A stretch of DNA of 64,000 nucleotides from Deltaproteobacteria bacterium HGW-Deltaproteobacteria-15 (GCA_002840535.1 PHBH01000036.1:1-64000), one strand, 5' to 3'; shown: positions 51,901-60,776, counted from the first letter of the stretch. The notes: generated by a model not told the origin, from the sequence alone. A program made the numbers and translations.

Positions 51901-53145
51901 GGTTTGGCCGTTCCGAACAGTAAGGTCCCGATCAGTGCTGAAATCAGGTTCGAGGCTTCCATTGTTACCGACGACGGCAAACAGCATACAGCCCATACCA
52001 CCTTTCGGAAAGAACCCTACCGCCTCGTCCTGAGTCTGCCGGAAACCTTGAATTCCGGTGAGAACCGTCCGTTTTCCATCACAGCGCCGAAAAGCTTCAA
52101 GGCCCCCTTCAAAGTCGATGTCCACGCCGGGGGCCGAGGATTGAGTGTCGGCCATACCCCCGGCTCCCTGCAGGGGACGGTCGGCGGCATCGCCATGGAG
52201 TCGGTCGAAATGGGAGATCTGAGGGTAGCGGTTACCGATGCCGAAGGAAGAACCGCTTCTGCCCAGGCCAAGGTCCTGATCCTGCCGGCAGAGAAAATCG
52301 CTGCCGCTCCATCCCCGGCAGCACCACCGGGACCAGCCGCGCAGCTCTACGTACCGCAGACGCCGGCTCCGGCGCCCGCCTACACTCCGCCCAACCATTC
52401 CGGGATTGAGAAAGGTCCTGCCCGCCCGAGACCCTCATCACCGACTGGCGCGGATTATGAAAAGATCGGTCGGGAGCGATGGGAAAGAATTGCCAAGGAC
52501 ATCTTGAATAAAACCATCCATTCCTGCTACAGGACGGCTTCGCCCCAGGCGTATGAAAAAGCGCGTCAAATCCTCCTGAAGTCTTCGGTGAACTACAGCG
52601 AGCTTGCCAGGATGGACACCTACCGGCTGGCCGGTTTTACTACCGAGCAGGAGAAGAAGGTTGCGGCGACGGTTTATAACAGCCTGATGCAGGCGAACGC
52701 CGGCGGCGACTGTGCCGAGAAAATGATCAGTGAGCTCTCCTCGTACGGCTTGATCTCCCGCGCGCAGGTCTCTGCATTCAAGGAGAAGAACAAACCGAAA
52801 ACCATCTACTGGGCGGTGGTATCGACCACACTGGTCAAGCGGGGGAACGATTTTTTTGAATCGTGCCGGGGCCGGATCGTAACCGGCAATCGCCCCCCCG
52901 CCACCGGTCTCTCGCAGCCGAATCCGGCAGCGGCAGGACATTACCTCGCGTCGGTGAAGGCATATGGGACATTGGATCAGAGAGAGGCTCAGCGGATCGT
53001 GGACAACATCAACCGGGGAGGGAATTGTGGCGGCACCAGGTTTGCAACAACCACGCGCGATTCGGGCGGGATTACGGGCGCCCGGCTGCGGGACGTACCG
53101 CTTGTCACCTATGGGCCCGGCGTAGAGGGATTGCTGGGAAGATAA
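48991..53145 (+). CDS. giant exported protein, multiple beta domains and C-terminal Cys modules (unknown)
   Basis: A 1384-residue protein not matching a family I know. It has a signal peptide (IVIHLSGLVPFLLAALFCMDGITASAA-D). Residues 30-420 are mixed; about 425-520 is a hydrophobic helical stretch (MIAATELIPIPVIDALERG, FVMFAVVSTVTAETVASM). From about 565 come four to five Ig-like beta domains, then a Pro-rich linker (1099-1139). The C-terminus has two similar Cys modules: HSCYR...GGDC and ESCRGR...GGNC. It overlaps the TPR gene by ATGA. GC-rich codon use stands out slightly from the neighbourhood. Confidence 0.8.
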   Translation: MRKIVIHLSGLVPFLLAALFCMDGITASAADFTDLNEVLRTFADSRLTRDVKYNSTAAEQKTFMDTLDMNVYRPADQKVVRHVESLPEYQGKRVITHDFRTPGTQGVSVNTDRDVRVLVEVEPNRWVEVPTRKWEKVYYREFANRTGYAGDPADAAALRDHASKFRQMPTDRFHVEASHDYTDQTRTLTYEPDGRGGFKRRMAADSNIRVMDGWPGRIRIESTPNVVRVKAGKGLLLNPESMSQMYFQKGWAELSAAQAIENQLRSTSLSPAERLRLDDLRRMHTAEGLAQMKKGVETLETVRSSYQKQGYHVGDLPKNFQQASEIVKAVNGTSRTDVDGVIRNLQEHGFRSPIEFADNLKGQTESLKWAKKSGPPPRPSTRLQNAGRIAGWAGDVLSIDQRLEEARQGSHLIWNFDKKDSALTTAMKTAMIAATELIPIPVIDALERGWRVDEQAKAYVEDMVKRGETDWKTHPSFVMFAVVSTVTAETVASMTLDPLAAGGQALVEGGKMVRDVTNNFLAEFSHAEQQRLLAEMKHGSHARAQQFDLGGLFGRRGGFDSGPLAGEVEVGETIAFVVQKNDRWTDAYSVRWEMTMPGGQTSVMNYGQGADDPEANRIRFTVSEGFPPGPHTVTIRIFERGTYAQVDYREATFTVSGRIGIGAITACKDHFLDQGGVPLFSAGGARQAVPVRPGDVLAFDVSRIGNWTEKHEVQWLVDGRNYKTVTGIDPKAHLLRFDSTGMKTGAYPVAVRLIDTGGSTRKIVAHQSLEIRLGALASKLDPFTIRAALTDYAGPPLPATVQNGDILAFQADIKHPEGEPQPAQIFWQVYDAAGKPVKELGKQEQIYESGGTKNHRFKFQLEDLADGEYVVGLTHLFSADPNIRTQAASRFRLSQSVRIDRVLVTDNPEDQTHKPLLSPDQEPLFYAHYSLGQGVKKATVTLAAKEAGGRVIETHSVERPRPGETAPYRVGLAVPNSKVPISAEIRFEASIVTDDGKQHTAHTTFRKEPYRLVLSLPETLNSGENRPFSITAPKSFKAPFKVDVHAGGRGLSVGHTPGSLQGTVGGIAMESVEMGDLRVAVTDAEGRTASAQAKVLILPAEKIAAAPSPAAPPGPAAQLYVPQTPAPAPAYTPPNHSGIEKGPARPRPSSPTGADYEKIGRERWERIAKDILNKTIHSCYRTASPQAYEKARQILLKSSVNYSELARMDTYRLAGFTTEQEKKVAATVYNSLMQANAGGDCAEKMISELSSYGLISRAQVSAFKEKNKPKTIYWAVVSTTLVKRGNDFFESCRGRIVTGNRPPATGLSQPNPAAAGHYLASVKAYGTLDQREAQRIVDNINRGGNCGGTRFATTTRDSGGITGARLRDVPLVTYGPGVEGLLGR

Positions 53146-53174
53146 CTTATCGGGAGGAGGACGGAGGAGAAGAG

Positions 53175-56100
53175 ATGTTGAGAGACGAATTGCAGGGGAA
53201 AGGATCCGGAAGGAATTCGGCGGTGTTTTGGATCAGGAACAAGGCCCTTCTTGCAATATGCGGGGTCATGCTGATGTTTTCCTTCGGATGCAAGACGGTG
53301 CAGCCGCTGAGTTCAACGAACGGGAAAGCGGCCGTAAAAGGTGAAGGAGCGTTCAAGGAAATCCTTCATACGGCATCAACCGGAGACGCGTCTTCGCAGT
53401 TTGCCGTCGGAGAAATGTACGAAAACGGGAAAGGAACCAGGCAGAGTCTTGCTGAAGCGACGAAGTGGTATGGTCTGGCCGCCAGGCAGGGGTACGCCCC
53501 GGCCCAGGGGAAAATGGGATATCTGCATGAAACCGGCAAAGGGGCGGCCCAGGATGATGCCGAGGCGGTGAAATGGTACCGGTTGGCGGCAGAACAGGGC
53601 GATGCGTCCGGTCAGAGCGGGCTGGGTTACATGATTGAAAAGGGAAGGGGCGCGACGAAAAGCTTCCCCGAAGCGCTTGCACTTTTCCGCAAAGCCGCAG
53701 AACAGGGGGATGCCAGGGGGCAATGGGGTCTGGGGTATATGTATCTATTCGGTCGAGGCGTACCGAAAAGCGACAGGGAATCGGCAAAATGGTATCGGTT
53801 GGCGGCCGACCAGGGCTATGCGCCGGCCCAGGCCGCCCTCGGATTTATGTATGCAGAGGACAGGGGTGTTGAAAAGAGCGATTCCACGGCCGTGCGATGG
53901 TATCGCAAGGCAGCGGAACAGGGATATGCGTACGGGCAGCACATGCTTGGCTATATGTATGATACCGGGCGGGGCGTTTCGAAAGATGACGCGGAGGCTG
54001 CAAAGTATTACCGGCTGGCCGCCGAGCAGGGGCAGGCCACTGCACAATCCAACCTGGGCATATTCTATAAGAATGGTCGCGGGGTTGCCAAAAGCCATGT
54101 CGAAGCGGCCCGGTGGCTTAGAAAGGCGATCGACGGCGGAAATAAGAACGCATTGCAGCAGATCCAGGGGCTTTATGATCAGCACGGTTATGGGATCGGC
54201 AAACCCGAAGAGGGAACATTCACGCTTGAGGATTACCTGAAGAGCAACTCCTTGACCGTTACGGATGTGAGGGGATCGAAAAACGGTGGTTTTATCCTCA
54301 CCAGGGCGGTCAGCGCAGACAAAAAAGAGGTTGATTTCAGCCTGTGGAGATACGATGAATCCAAACAGACGTTCGTGAGGAGCTGGTTCTCTGTCCGCAC
54401 GGCGGTGAACAAGTTGGGTATCTCCTTCGACCTTTCAAAGGACGCTTTGACCGTGCTTCTTCACAGCCAGCCGGATGCACATTTTCTGGAGGTGATCAAA
54501 AAAAATCGTGAGAAGAGGATCCCCGTTCTATGGTTGAACAGCACAAACAGGCTGACCGGGACTCAGACCGTTTTCGTTGCACTCAACAGCGATGGTTCGG
54601 AGGCCGCACTGATCAGGCAATCCCATGTGTTCTGGCATGTTCAGGTCTACTCGACATCCACCGGTGTTCCGGTCAGGAGTCAAAAGGTGGACTACAAGAA
54701 CTCGCCCGATAAGATCCTCTACGATCATCAAAACAGATACATTGCGGTTCAGGAAAATGTTGAGAGGCATAATACCACCACATGTTATGTTTTCGATACG
54801 GCCAAACTGGAAACGCTCAAGTCATGGTACGGCTCCGAATGCCTTGACTCCAGTCAGGATGGTACGCTCCTTGCCCTTCGGGATAAGTCGGGAACAAAAT
54901 TGATCGACACATCCGGGTGGAACGAGATCGGGCAGACAAATCAGGCGGGCGGGTACGGTGTAGCCTTCGGCATGGATCACAAGCTGGTTCGCATCTGGAA
55001 CAACGCCTTTGAGGAGTGCATCCTGAAAGACGGCAAACTCATGCCGATACAGAGGCACTACGAGGATACACAAGGTGCAAAAGCCGTATACGTAGCTCCT
55101 GCAAACGTTTGGTACGCATTTCGAAACGGGGAGATCTTCAAACTGAAAACAGCAACCCATGAGATGAAAGACGCCGGGGTGCTGACAGCGGAAGGGGTCG
55201 AGCTCCTGAAGGCCGGGTTCCATGAGGAGGGGATAAGAAAACTCAAGCAGGCGGTTCACCGGTACCCGCTTACGACCCTGATGAACAGCACTGACTTTTA
55301 TGTGAGACTCGAAGAAAAAAATGTCCCTCTCAAATATATCGGCGACCTGCTCCTGTCTTATGTTGCCGAGCAGCTCAAGGCCGCAACAGAAGAAAACAAG
55401 CCGGGCTGGGGGTTGAAGCAGGAAAAAGAGAGCGTCAGAGTATCATGGGTAACGGCGGGGTCTCCGGCGTGGCGCGCCGGCGTAAGGAAGGGGGACGCCA
55501 TCGTCGGTTTCAACGGAAACCCGGTAAAAAGGATGGAGGATATTTCCTTCAAAACTTCGGCAGCCGGCGTTGAAGCCGGGATAACCGTTCTGCGGGATTC
55601 GCGCAGGTTTGATGCCCGGTTAGGAACCGTGAAGGGAGTCTCCGATGAGGAGCTTCTCCTGGCTGCTTTGCGCAGGCTGACGAATTACGCAATGTTTGCA
55701 GTCCAAGCAGGACATCCCTATCTGGCAAAACAGGCCGCAGACAGGATCCGGCAAATTCAAAAAGAGTATCCCGCGGATCTCTACTGGGAAGAGAAAATCA
55801 AGAGGGCCGTTGCGCTGGAGGCCGTGTCCCTCGCCGCTACGCAGTCCCCGGATCAGGCATATGACCATATCATGAAGCTGAACGGCCTGATTCATGATCA
55901 TGAAGCAGATATATCGGCAATCATCGTCGGGTATCCAGGCTACTGGCTCCCGCTCTATGCCGACCGCAAGAAGCTGGCCTACATTCTGAAGATGGAGGAA
56001 TCCAAGCTTCCGACTCCCAAGGTGGTGCAGCGCTCGGTTCAGCCTTACCCGGACCTGACCGGCAGCCTGATCGAGCCCGTCACCGCTCCGCCCGAGCTCC

Positions 56101-56177
56101 GGGTGCCGCAGCAGGGAACCGCGGACGAAGCGCAACCGGTCGATACACCGCCCGCCAAAGGCCGGGTGCTGGATTAG
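53175..56177 (+). CDS. lipoprotein with Sel1 repeats, propeller-like region and PDZ domain
   Basis: A 1000-residue lipoprotein; the signal ends at a lipobox FSFGC. Seven 36-residue Sel1 repeats (about 71-325) follow, with the YAPAQ...LGYMYxxGRGV...DDAEAxKWYRLAAEQG pattern. Residues about 345-720 look like a beta-propeller sensor (VFVALNSDGSEAALI, LDSSQDGTLLALRDKSG). A PDZ-like domain is at about 745-815 (GSPAWRAGVRKGDAIVGFNG). Start ATG 53175 has GGAGGAGAAGAG. It would sit on the periplasmic side of a membrane and bind partners through Sel1 and PDZ parts. Confidence 0.87.
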   Translation: MLRDELQGKGSGRNSAVFWIRNKALLAICGVMLMFSFGCKTVQPLSSTNGKAAVKGEGAFKEILHTASTGDASSQFAVGEMYENGKGTRQSLAEATKWYGLAARQGYAPAQGKMGYLHETGKGAAQDDAEAVKWYRLAAEQGDASGQSGLGYMIEKGRGATKSFPEALALFRKAAEQGDARGQWGLGYMYLFGRGVPKSDRESAKWYRLAADQGYAPAQAALGFMYAEDRGVEKSDSTAVRWYRKAAEQGYAYGQHMLGYMYDTGRGVSKDDAEAAKYYRLAAEQGQATAQSNLGIFYKNGRGVAKSHVEAARWLRKAIDGGNKNALQQIQGLYDQHGYGIGKPEEGTFTLEDYLKSNSLTVTDVRGSKNGGFILTRAVSADKKEVDFSLWRYDESKQTFVRSWFSVRTAVNKLGISFDLSKDALTVLLHSQPDAHFLEVIKKNREKRIPVLWLNSTNRLTGTQTVFVALNSDGSEAALIRQSHVFWHVQVYSTSTGVPVRSQKVDYKNSPDKILYDHQNRYIAVQENVERHNTTTCYVFDTAKLETLKSWYGSECLDSSQDGTLLALRDKSGTKLIDTSGWNEIGQTNQAGGYGVAFGMDHKLVRIWNNAFEECILKDGKLMPIQRHYEDTQGAKAVYVAPANVWYAFRNGEIFKLKTATHEMKDAGVLTAEGVELLKAGFHEEGIRKLKQAVHRYPLTTLMNSTDFYVRLEEKNVPLKYIGDLLLSYVAEQLKAATEENKPGWGLKQEKESVRVSWVTAGSPAWRAGVRKGDAIVGFNGNPVKRMEDISFKTSAAGVEAGITVLRDSRRFDARLGTVKGVSDEELLLAALRRLTNYAMFAVQAGHPYLAKQAADRIRQIQKEYPADLYWEEKIKRAVALEAVSLAATQSPDQAYDHIMKLNGLIHDHEADISAIIVGYPGYWLPLYADRKKLAYILKMEESKLPTPKVVQRSVQPYPDLTGSLIEPVTAPPELRVPQQGTADEAQPVDTPPAKGRVLD

Positions 56178-56279
56178 CGATTGAAGGGGTTCGCATGATT
56201 GAATTGATGAAAATGGTCTCCCTTGATCTCTATGAAAAGGATGAGAACGAGACTACGGGGAAGACTCGCGGGAGGTTCA

Positions 56280-56891
56280 ATGACAAAGAAAGCCATGCCA
56301 AAATTGCTGTTGTGGGCATCACTACTTGCATGGTCGCTTGTTTTGGCGTCCTGTGCTCCAGGGATGGAACCGGTCATTATAAAGAGCCATGGGCCTTACA
56401 GCCCAGGCGACAGGGGGCCGGCCGGTGGCTGGATATTCTTCGATAAAGGGAATAATTCCGATGGCTGGAGATATTTAGAGGCTGCCCCCGAAGATCAGGG
56501 CTGGGCAAAATGGGGCTGTAACGGGAAATCGACACCAAAGGCTCGATACAGTGAGATTGGCGCCGGTATCACGAATACAAAAGCCATCTTAAAGGAATGT
56601 GCCGAACCGGATATCGCTGCGCGGAAATGTGCTTCTTATCGTGGTGGTGGAAAAAGCGATTGGTTTTTACCATCAAAAGATGAACTGCACGCAATGTACA
56701 TAAATTTGCGTAAACCAGGTGTTGGCGGGCTCGCCGGCAACTATTACTGGAGCTCGTCTGAAACCGGTAATGGCCGCCACGCCTGGGGACACAATTTCAC
56801 CACCGGTGACCAGCATTATGCCAATAAGTATCCCAATTGGCGTGTTCGTGCCGTCCGGGCTTTTGCCGACTCCCCGGCAAAGGAAAGATGA
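56280..56891 (+). CDS. DUF1566 (Lcl-like) lipoprotein
   Basis: A 203-residue lipoprotein with lipobox LASC (PKLLLWASLLAWSLVLASC). The mature part has the DUF1566/Lcl pattern: GPAGGWIFFDKGNNSDGWRYLEAAP, GGKSDWFLPSKDELHAMY, YYWSSSETGNGRHAWGHNFTTG and RVRAVRAF. This fold is common in surface proteins of marine and sediment bacteria and is related to C-type-lectin/FGE folds. Start 56280 follows GGGAGG. It overlaps or abuts the next gene. Confidence 0.85.
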   Translation: MTKKAMPKLLLWASLLAWSLVLASCAPGMEPVIIKSHGPYSPGDRGPAGGWIFFDKGNNSDGWRYLEAAPEDQGWAKWGCNGKSTPKARYSEIGAGITNTKAILKECAEPDIAARKCASYRGGGKSDWFLPSKDELHAMYINLRKPGVGGLAGNYYWSSSETGNGRHAWGHNFTTGDQHYANKYPNWRVRAVRAFADSPAKER

Positions 56892-56914
56892 ACCCTTTCG
56901 CAGCAAGGGAAATT

Positions 56915-57445
56915 ATGAAAAACGTCCGGTTCCTACTCGTCCTGTTCGGCCTGATGGCAGCACCGGTCTGGGCAGCCATCTTTGCCAATGACGGTCTGTT
57001 TTTCTATTCCAACGGGAAACAGGTGGTCGACAACTCGGTGCTGGTTCTCCATACCCGTTCGGATGGGGAGCGGTTGGCGCTCTGTGAAAAAGGCGCTTTC
57101 TGGCTGCGCCAGGGGCCGCAGTGGAGTCCGGGGCCTTATACCTTTATCCAGGTCTCCGGGTGGAACATCCTGACCTTCGCAGACTGGCTCAAGAGTCCGG
57201 AGGGGCGGGCAAGCGAAGCGCCCGATGACGACTATCAACGATATCTGCGCGCAAAGAGCAAGGATGCGTTTCGCAGGGTATTGGTCACGATTCCCACGGT
57301 TCAAGAGAGCCCGGCCCTGGACCGGACGCTCAATCCGCCGCCCCCGCGCGGCATGACCGGAGGAAAGCTCGGCCATGACCGCTTTTTCCGGGTCGATCTC
57401 GAGTCCGGTGCGATCACCCAGGTTGTCAGGACCAAAGGGTTTTAG
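56915..57445 (+). CDS. small exported protein (unknown)
   Basis: A 176-residue protein with a signal peptide (KNVRFLLVLFGLMAAPVWA-A) and no motif I know. The Met at 56915 follows AAGGGAAATT; an ATGA overlap with the previous gene occurs at an earlier Met (56888). It contains GERLALCEKGAFWLRQGPQWSPGPYTF. Positioned between two other exported-protein genes. Function unknown. Confidence 0.72.
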   Translation: MKNVRFLLVLFGLMAAPVWAAIFANDGLFFYSNGKQVVDNSVLVLHTRSDGERLALCEKGAFWLRQGPQWSPGPYTFIQVSGWNILTFADWLKSPEGRASEAPDDDYQRYLRAKSKDAFRRVLVTIPTVQESPALDRTLNPPPPRGMTGGKLGHDRFFRVDLESGAITQVVRTKGF

Positions 57446-57448
57446 AAG

Positions 57449-59305
57449 ATGTTCCTGAACCGGTTCTTCGTGACATCGGCAATGGTTGTGTTATGCGCAA
57501 CAGGCCACATCTATGCGCAGACCGCTCCTGTTCGGGTTGATCCCTACGAGATCCGGCGGTGCATCGCCGGGAATCCCGATTTCGATGTCGCCGGCCTGTG
57601 GCAAACCCTGGGGATTTCAGCGAAGCTCGATACGGTCTATTCGCGGGTCGGCATGGAGCCGGTTGCGCCCGCGACCTTCGATGAATGCAAGGAGTGTGAG
57701 GCCGAAATCTGTCCTTTAGCGGTGGAGGGCGACCCGGATGGGGAGGTCGTTCTGACAATCCGCCAACGGTGGGGACTCTGCAGGTTTCTCCTCTTCAGGC
57801 CGATTCGAAGCGCAGCCATGGGCCGGTCGGAGTGGCGGTTCATCGGACACGCAGACCACGATTTCGCCCCTTACGATATGCCGGCATGCAGGGGAGAGAC
57901 GATCGGAGAAACGCGCTACCTTGTCATGACAGCGCAGGCGGTCTCGGGAACCGGTGTTTCCCTGTTCTACGAACGGTGGTACGAGATTGCGCCCTCGGGC
58001 ATGCGGGAAGTTCTGACTCTGCCCGCAAGGGGCCACGAGTGCGGTGACGCCCTTTCCCTTTGCCGAACCTTCCAATCGCATGTCATGAAGGAAGATTCCG
58101 ACGACAATCGGATCCGCGTGGATTTCAGGTTTGCATATAGCGGCGACGAGTTCCTCATCGACGGCAAAGCTTTCGCGGAATTGGAGCTGTTCGTCCGGCA
58201 ACAGCGGGCAACCTATGTCCGGGGCGGAAGGTCCCGGGATTTCAGTCTCTCGGCCCTGGAATCGGGAATATCCAAGGATGAAATCCGGACGGTCTGCACC
58301 ATCGGCGGACTGACATGCGGGGATTTCCTCCGTTTCAATATCTCGGAGATCTCCCTGCTCGCATCCGGCGACAATTCTCGAATCAGGGCCTGGCTGACGA
58401 AATATCTCTCCAACTGCGAGCAGACGCCGGAGCGGGCCGATTTGCTGAAGTCGCTTCTGCTTCCCGCCCCCCGCTTGTCCGCAGGATACCGTGACCGGCA
58501 GTTGATCGAGGCTGCCAAGCAGGGTGATGTCGCCAAGGTCCTCAGCCTGCTCAAAAAGGGCGCGAATGCCAATGTGCGCGAAACCAACGGGCAGCTCACC
58601 AGGATGGGATATTCCCCCCTGATGTGGGCGGCGAGCAAGGGGCACAAGGCGGTCGTCGAGGCGCTCCTCGCCGGCGGCGCGGATGTCCATGCCGGGGACA
58701 GCGAGAACCGCACCGCATTGATGATGGCCGCAGCGAACGGCCATCCGGACATTGCCGCGCTGCTGATAGCCGGAGGGGCGGATATTCACGCGAAGTCCCT
58801 GCGGAACGACACCGCCCTCATGGCCGCGGCTGCCGGCGGCCGTCCGGAAATTGTGCAGCGGCTGCTGGACATGGGCGCGGCAGCGGATTGGGCCAACGAT
58901 ATTGGAGAAACCGCGCTCATGGCTGCGGCCCTGAGGGGTCACGCAGGTACGGTCGAGGTCCTGTTGACAGGCGGCGCACGCGTCGACGCTATCGACGAAA
59001 TGGGCAATACGGCCCTGATCCTGGCGAGCACCGGGGTCTTGTATGAGGGCGGCGGCTCTGCAGAGACCGTGAAGTTGCTGCTGGCCGACGGCGCCGAGGT
59101 CAATGGAGCCAACGACAGCGGCATTACCGCCCTCATGGGAGCGGCAACCCGGGGCAACAGCGAGGTGGTCCGGGTGTTGCTGGCCGCAGGCGCGGACCGA
59201 AAGGCGCGTGTATTCTCCGGCCACGACCGGGGAGAGACCGCATTGTCTCTGGCCCTGCGCAACAACCATGGGGAGACCGCACGGCTCCTGCAAGAGGGAG
59301 AATAG
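57449..59305 (+). CDS. exported ankyrin-repeat protein
   Basis: A 618-residue protein with a signal peptide (FFVTSAMVVLCATGHIYA-Q). The first 345 residues hold a Cys-rich beta domain (CKECEAEICP...RWGLCRFLLF), unknown. Eight ankyrin repeats occupy about 350-615 (DRQLIEAAKQGDVAKVLSLLKKGANANVR, GYSPLMWAASKGHKAVVEALLAGGADVHAGD, and so on). Ankyrin domains in secreted bacterial proteins bind partner proteins. It starts three bases after the previous stop. Confidence 0.88.
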   Translation: MFLNRFFVTSAMVVLCATGHIYAQTAPVRVDPYEIRRCIAGNPDFDVAGLWQTLGISAKLDTVYSRVGMEPVAPATFDECKECEAEICPLAVEGDPDGEVVLTIRQRWGLCRFLLFRPIRSAAMGRSEWRFIGHADHDFAPYDMPACRGETIGETRYLVMTAQAVSGTGVSLFYERWYEIAPSGMREVLTLPARGHECGDALSLCRTFQSHVMKEDSDDNRIRVDFRFAYSGDEFLIDGKAFAELELFVRQQRATYVRGGRSRDFSLSALESGISKDEIRTVCTIGGLTCGDFLRFNISEISLLASGDNSRIRAWLTKYLSNCEQTPERADLLKSLLLPAPRLSAGYRDRQLIEAAKQGDVAKVLSLLKKGANANVRETNGQLTRMGYSPLMWAASKGHKAVVEALLAGGADVHAGDSENRTALMMAAANGHPDIAALLIAGGADIHAKSLRNDTALMAAAAGGRPEIVQRLLDMGAAADWANDIGETALMAAALRGHAGTVEVLLTGGARVDAIDEMGNTALILASTGVLYEGGGSAETVKLLLADGAEVNGANDSGITALMGAATRGNSEVVRVLLAAGADRKARVFSGHDRGETALSLALRNNHGETARLLQEGE

Positions 59306-59419
59306 TGTCGCGCCCCCTCGAGGTAACGGTCATTGAACCGACCGCTCGAAAAGAGACAGCTGTTTCCTGAACGGAAACGGTCCAGCCTCCGGCATATCGT
59401 CCGGGCAGGGAGTGATCGC

Positions 59420-60346
59420 ATGATGTGGAAGGCAATAAAATTCTTTCTGGTTCTTTCCCTGTTGACGCCGGTTGGACCGGTGCAGGCCGACGTGGCCCCT
59501 GATCCGCTTTACAAGGGTATGACCCCGGCGAGAAGAGAGAGTTTGGTCCAGATGGTCTCCCAGGATGTGGTCATCCGCCTTGGGAGCGACTGGTGCAGGG
59601 TGGAAGCCGATTTTCTTCTCCACAACCGCTCGCTTCGGCCGGCGGCCATGGAGGTGGGCTTCCCCACAGGTTATGAGGACGAGGTGAAGGAGCTGCTGGT
59701 CCGGCGGAACGGAATTACGGTAAAGACGAGGAACGCAGCGGAGCGGGAGATCCTTGACCCGGACAAGGACCCCGCCACCTATCATTGGACCTTGTGGGAT
59801 ATGCGCTTCGCCCCGGACGAGAAGAGCTCGCTCAAGGTCACCTACAGGGTAAAGCCGAGGAAGAATCACGACTATATCATTACGCCCTACCGGCAGTTCC
59901 TCGACCGGATCGAAAAGGAGGCGGGCACGAAGCGACCGGTGGAGGTGCAGCGCGTCATCGACGGCATGATCAGCTATTCCACCGGCTACATCATGGTGAC
60001 CGGGGCGGGCTGGCATGATGTCATTGAAAAGGCCTCTGTCACCCTTCGTCATCCCCGGGGGGCCGGCGCCATTCGCTGGCTTGACCCGCCCGGTCATTTC
60101 TTCTCCACCCCGGAGGGGATCCAATGGCGCTTTGAATACATCAAGCCGGATTTTGACGTGTCGGTCGAGTTCAGCGATATCTGGACCCTGGAGGAAGAGA
60201 TGGGTCTTGTGAAACAGGCCATCGCCGTGTCGGACAAGAACCAGGGACTCAACAATCACATCCATTATCTGGAGTTGATAAAAAAAGGGCTCGCTGCAGG
60301 CGCGGGTGACAGCGGCTCGAATACAAGAAACGCAGAACCGCCTTGA
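59420..60346 (+). CDS. exported beta-sandwich protein (DUF4424/VIT-like)
   Basis: A 308-residue protein with signal peptide (MMWKAIKFFLVLSLLTPVGPVQA). The mature region has a long beta pattern (DVVIRLGSDWCRVEADFLLHNRSLRPAAMEVGFPTGYEDEVKELLVRRNGITVKTRN) that resembles the VIT or DUF4424 type of surface domain; this assignment is tentative. Start ATG 59420 follows GGGAGT seven bases upstream. It closes the exported-protein cluster. Confidence 0.75.
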   Translation: MMWKAIKFFLVLSLLTPVGPVQADVAPDPLYKGMTPARRESLVQMVSQDVVIRLGSDWCRVEADFLLHNRSLRPAAMEVGFPTGYEDEVKELLVRRNGITVKTRNAAEREILDPDKDPATYHWTLWDMRFAPDEKSSLKVTYRVKPRKNHDYIITPYRQFLDRIEKEAGTKRPVEVQRVIDGMISYSTGYIMVTGAGWHDVIEKASVTLRHPRGAGAIRWLDPPGHFFSTPEGIQWRFEYIKPDFDVSVEFSDIWTLEEEMGLVKQAIAVSDKNQGLNNHIHYLELIKKGLAAGAGDSGSNTRNAEPP

Positions 60347-60776
60347 GTAAATCGCCAAAGGAGAAGGAGGCAATAAAACCCGACGAAGTACCCTCCCCTC
60401 TTCAGCCTGATCCGCTCATTTCCCTTGAATTCTCCTCCAATCTCATTTAAACATGGCCATTACCCCGCAGCTTGCAGGATGGCCCAGCAGCCGTTGCGCA
60501 CCTGCAGCATACGCTCTTACAGGGGCGCTGTGGCGCGCGCCGGGTCGTGAGCAATCCGTCCTCTTTGGGATAGTGTCTCAGGAATAGGTCACCACGGTGT
60601 TATTTCGAACGGAGTGAGAAATCTGGCTCTCGTATGAGTCGATGATCTCTCACGCAGTTTATCCCAGACGAGTCGCGGGAGTCGAGATGGCGAGTACCCG
60701 GTGAGCTACTGCACCAGCTTTAGCGGAGGACGAAGCGAAACCCCATCATTCTTGGCGTAAAATATAAGGAGAGATC
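60347..60776. other. intergenic region
   Basis: About 430 bp without a gene. A stretch at 60598-60624 (ATTTCGAACGGAGTGAGAAATCT) resembles a dispersed intergenic repeat seen in many bacterial genomes. The last 20 bases hold AAGGAG, the ribosome binding site of the SDR gene. Confidence 0.5.

Noticed and set aside
57716..59293. 525-aa minus-strand open frame across the ankyrin gene
   Set aside because: Exact antisense of the repetitive ankyrin region; repeat periodicity on the real strand explains it.
60347..60776. Degraded insertion sequence or tRNA in the 430-bp gap
   Set aside because: No inverted ends, no transposase remnants and no cloverleaf-like pattern were found by eye.
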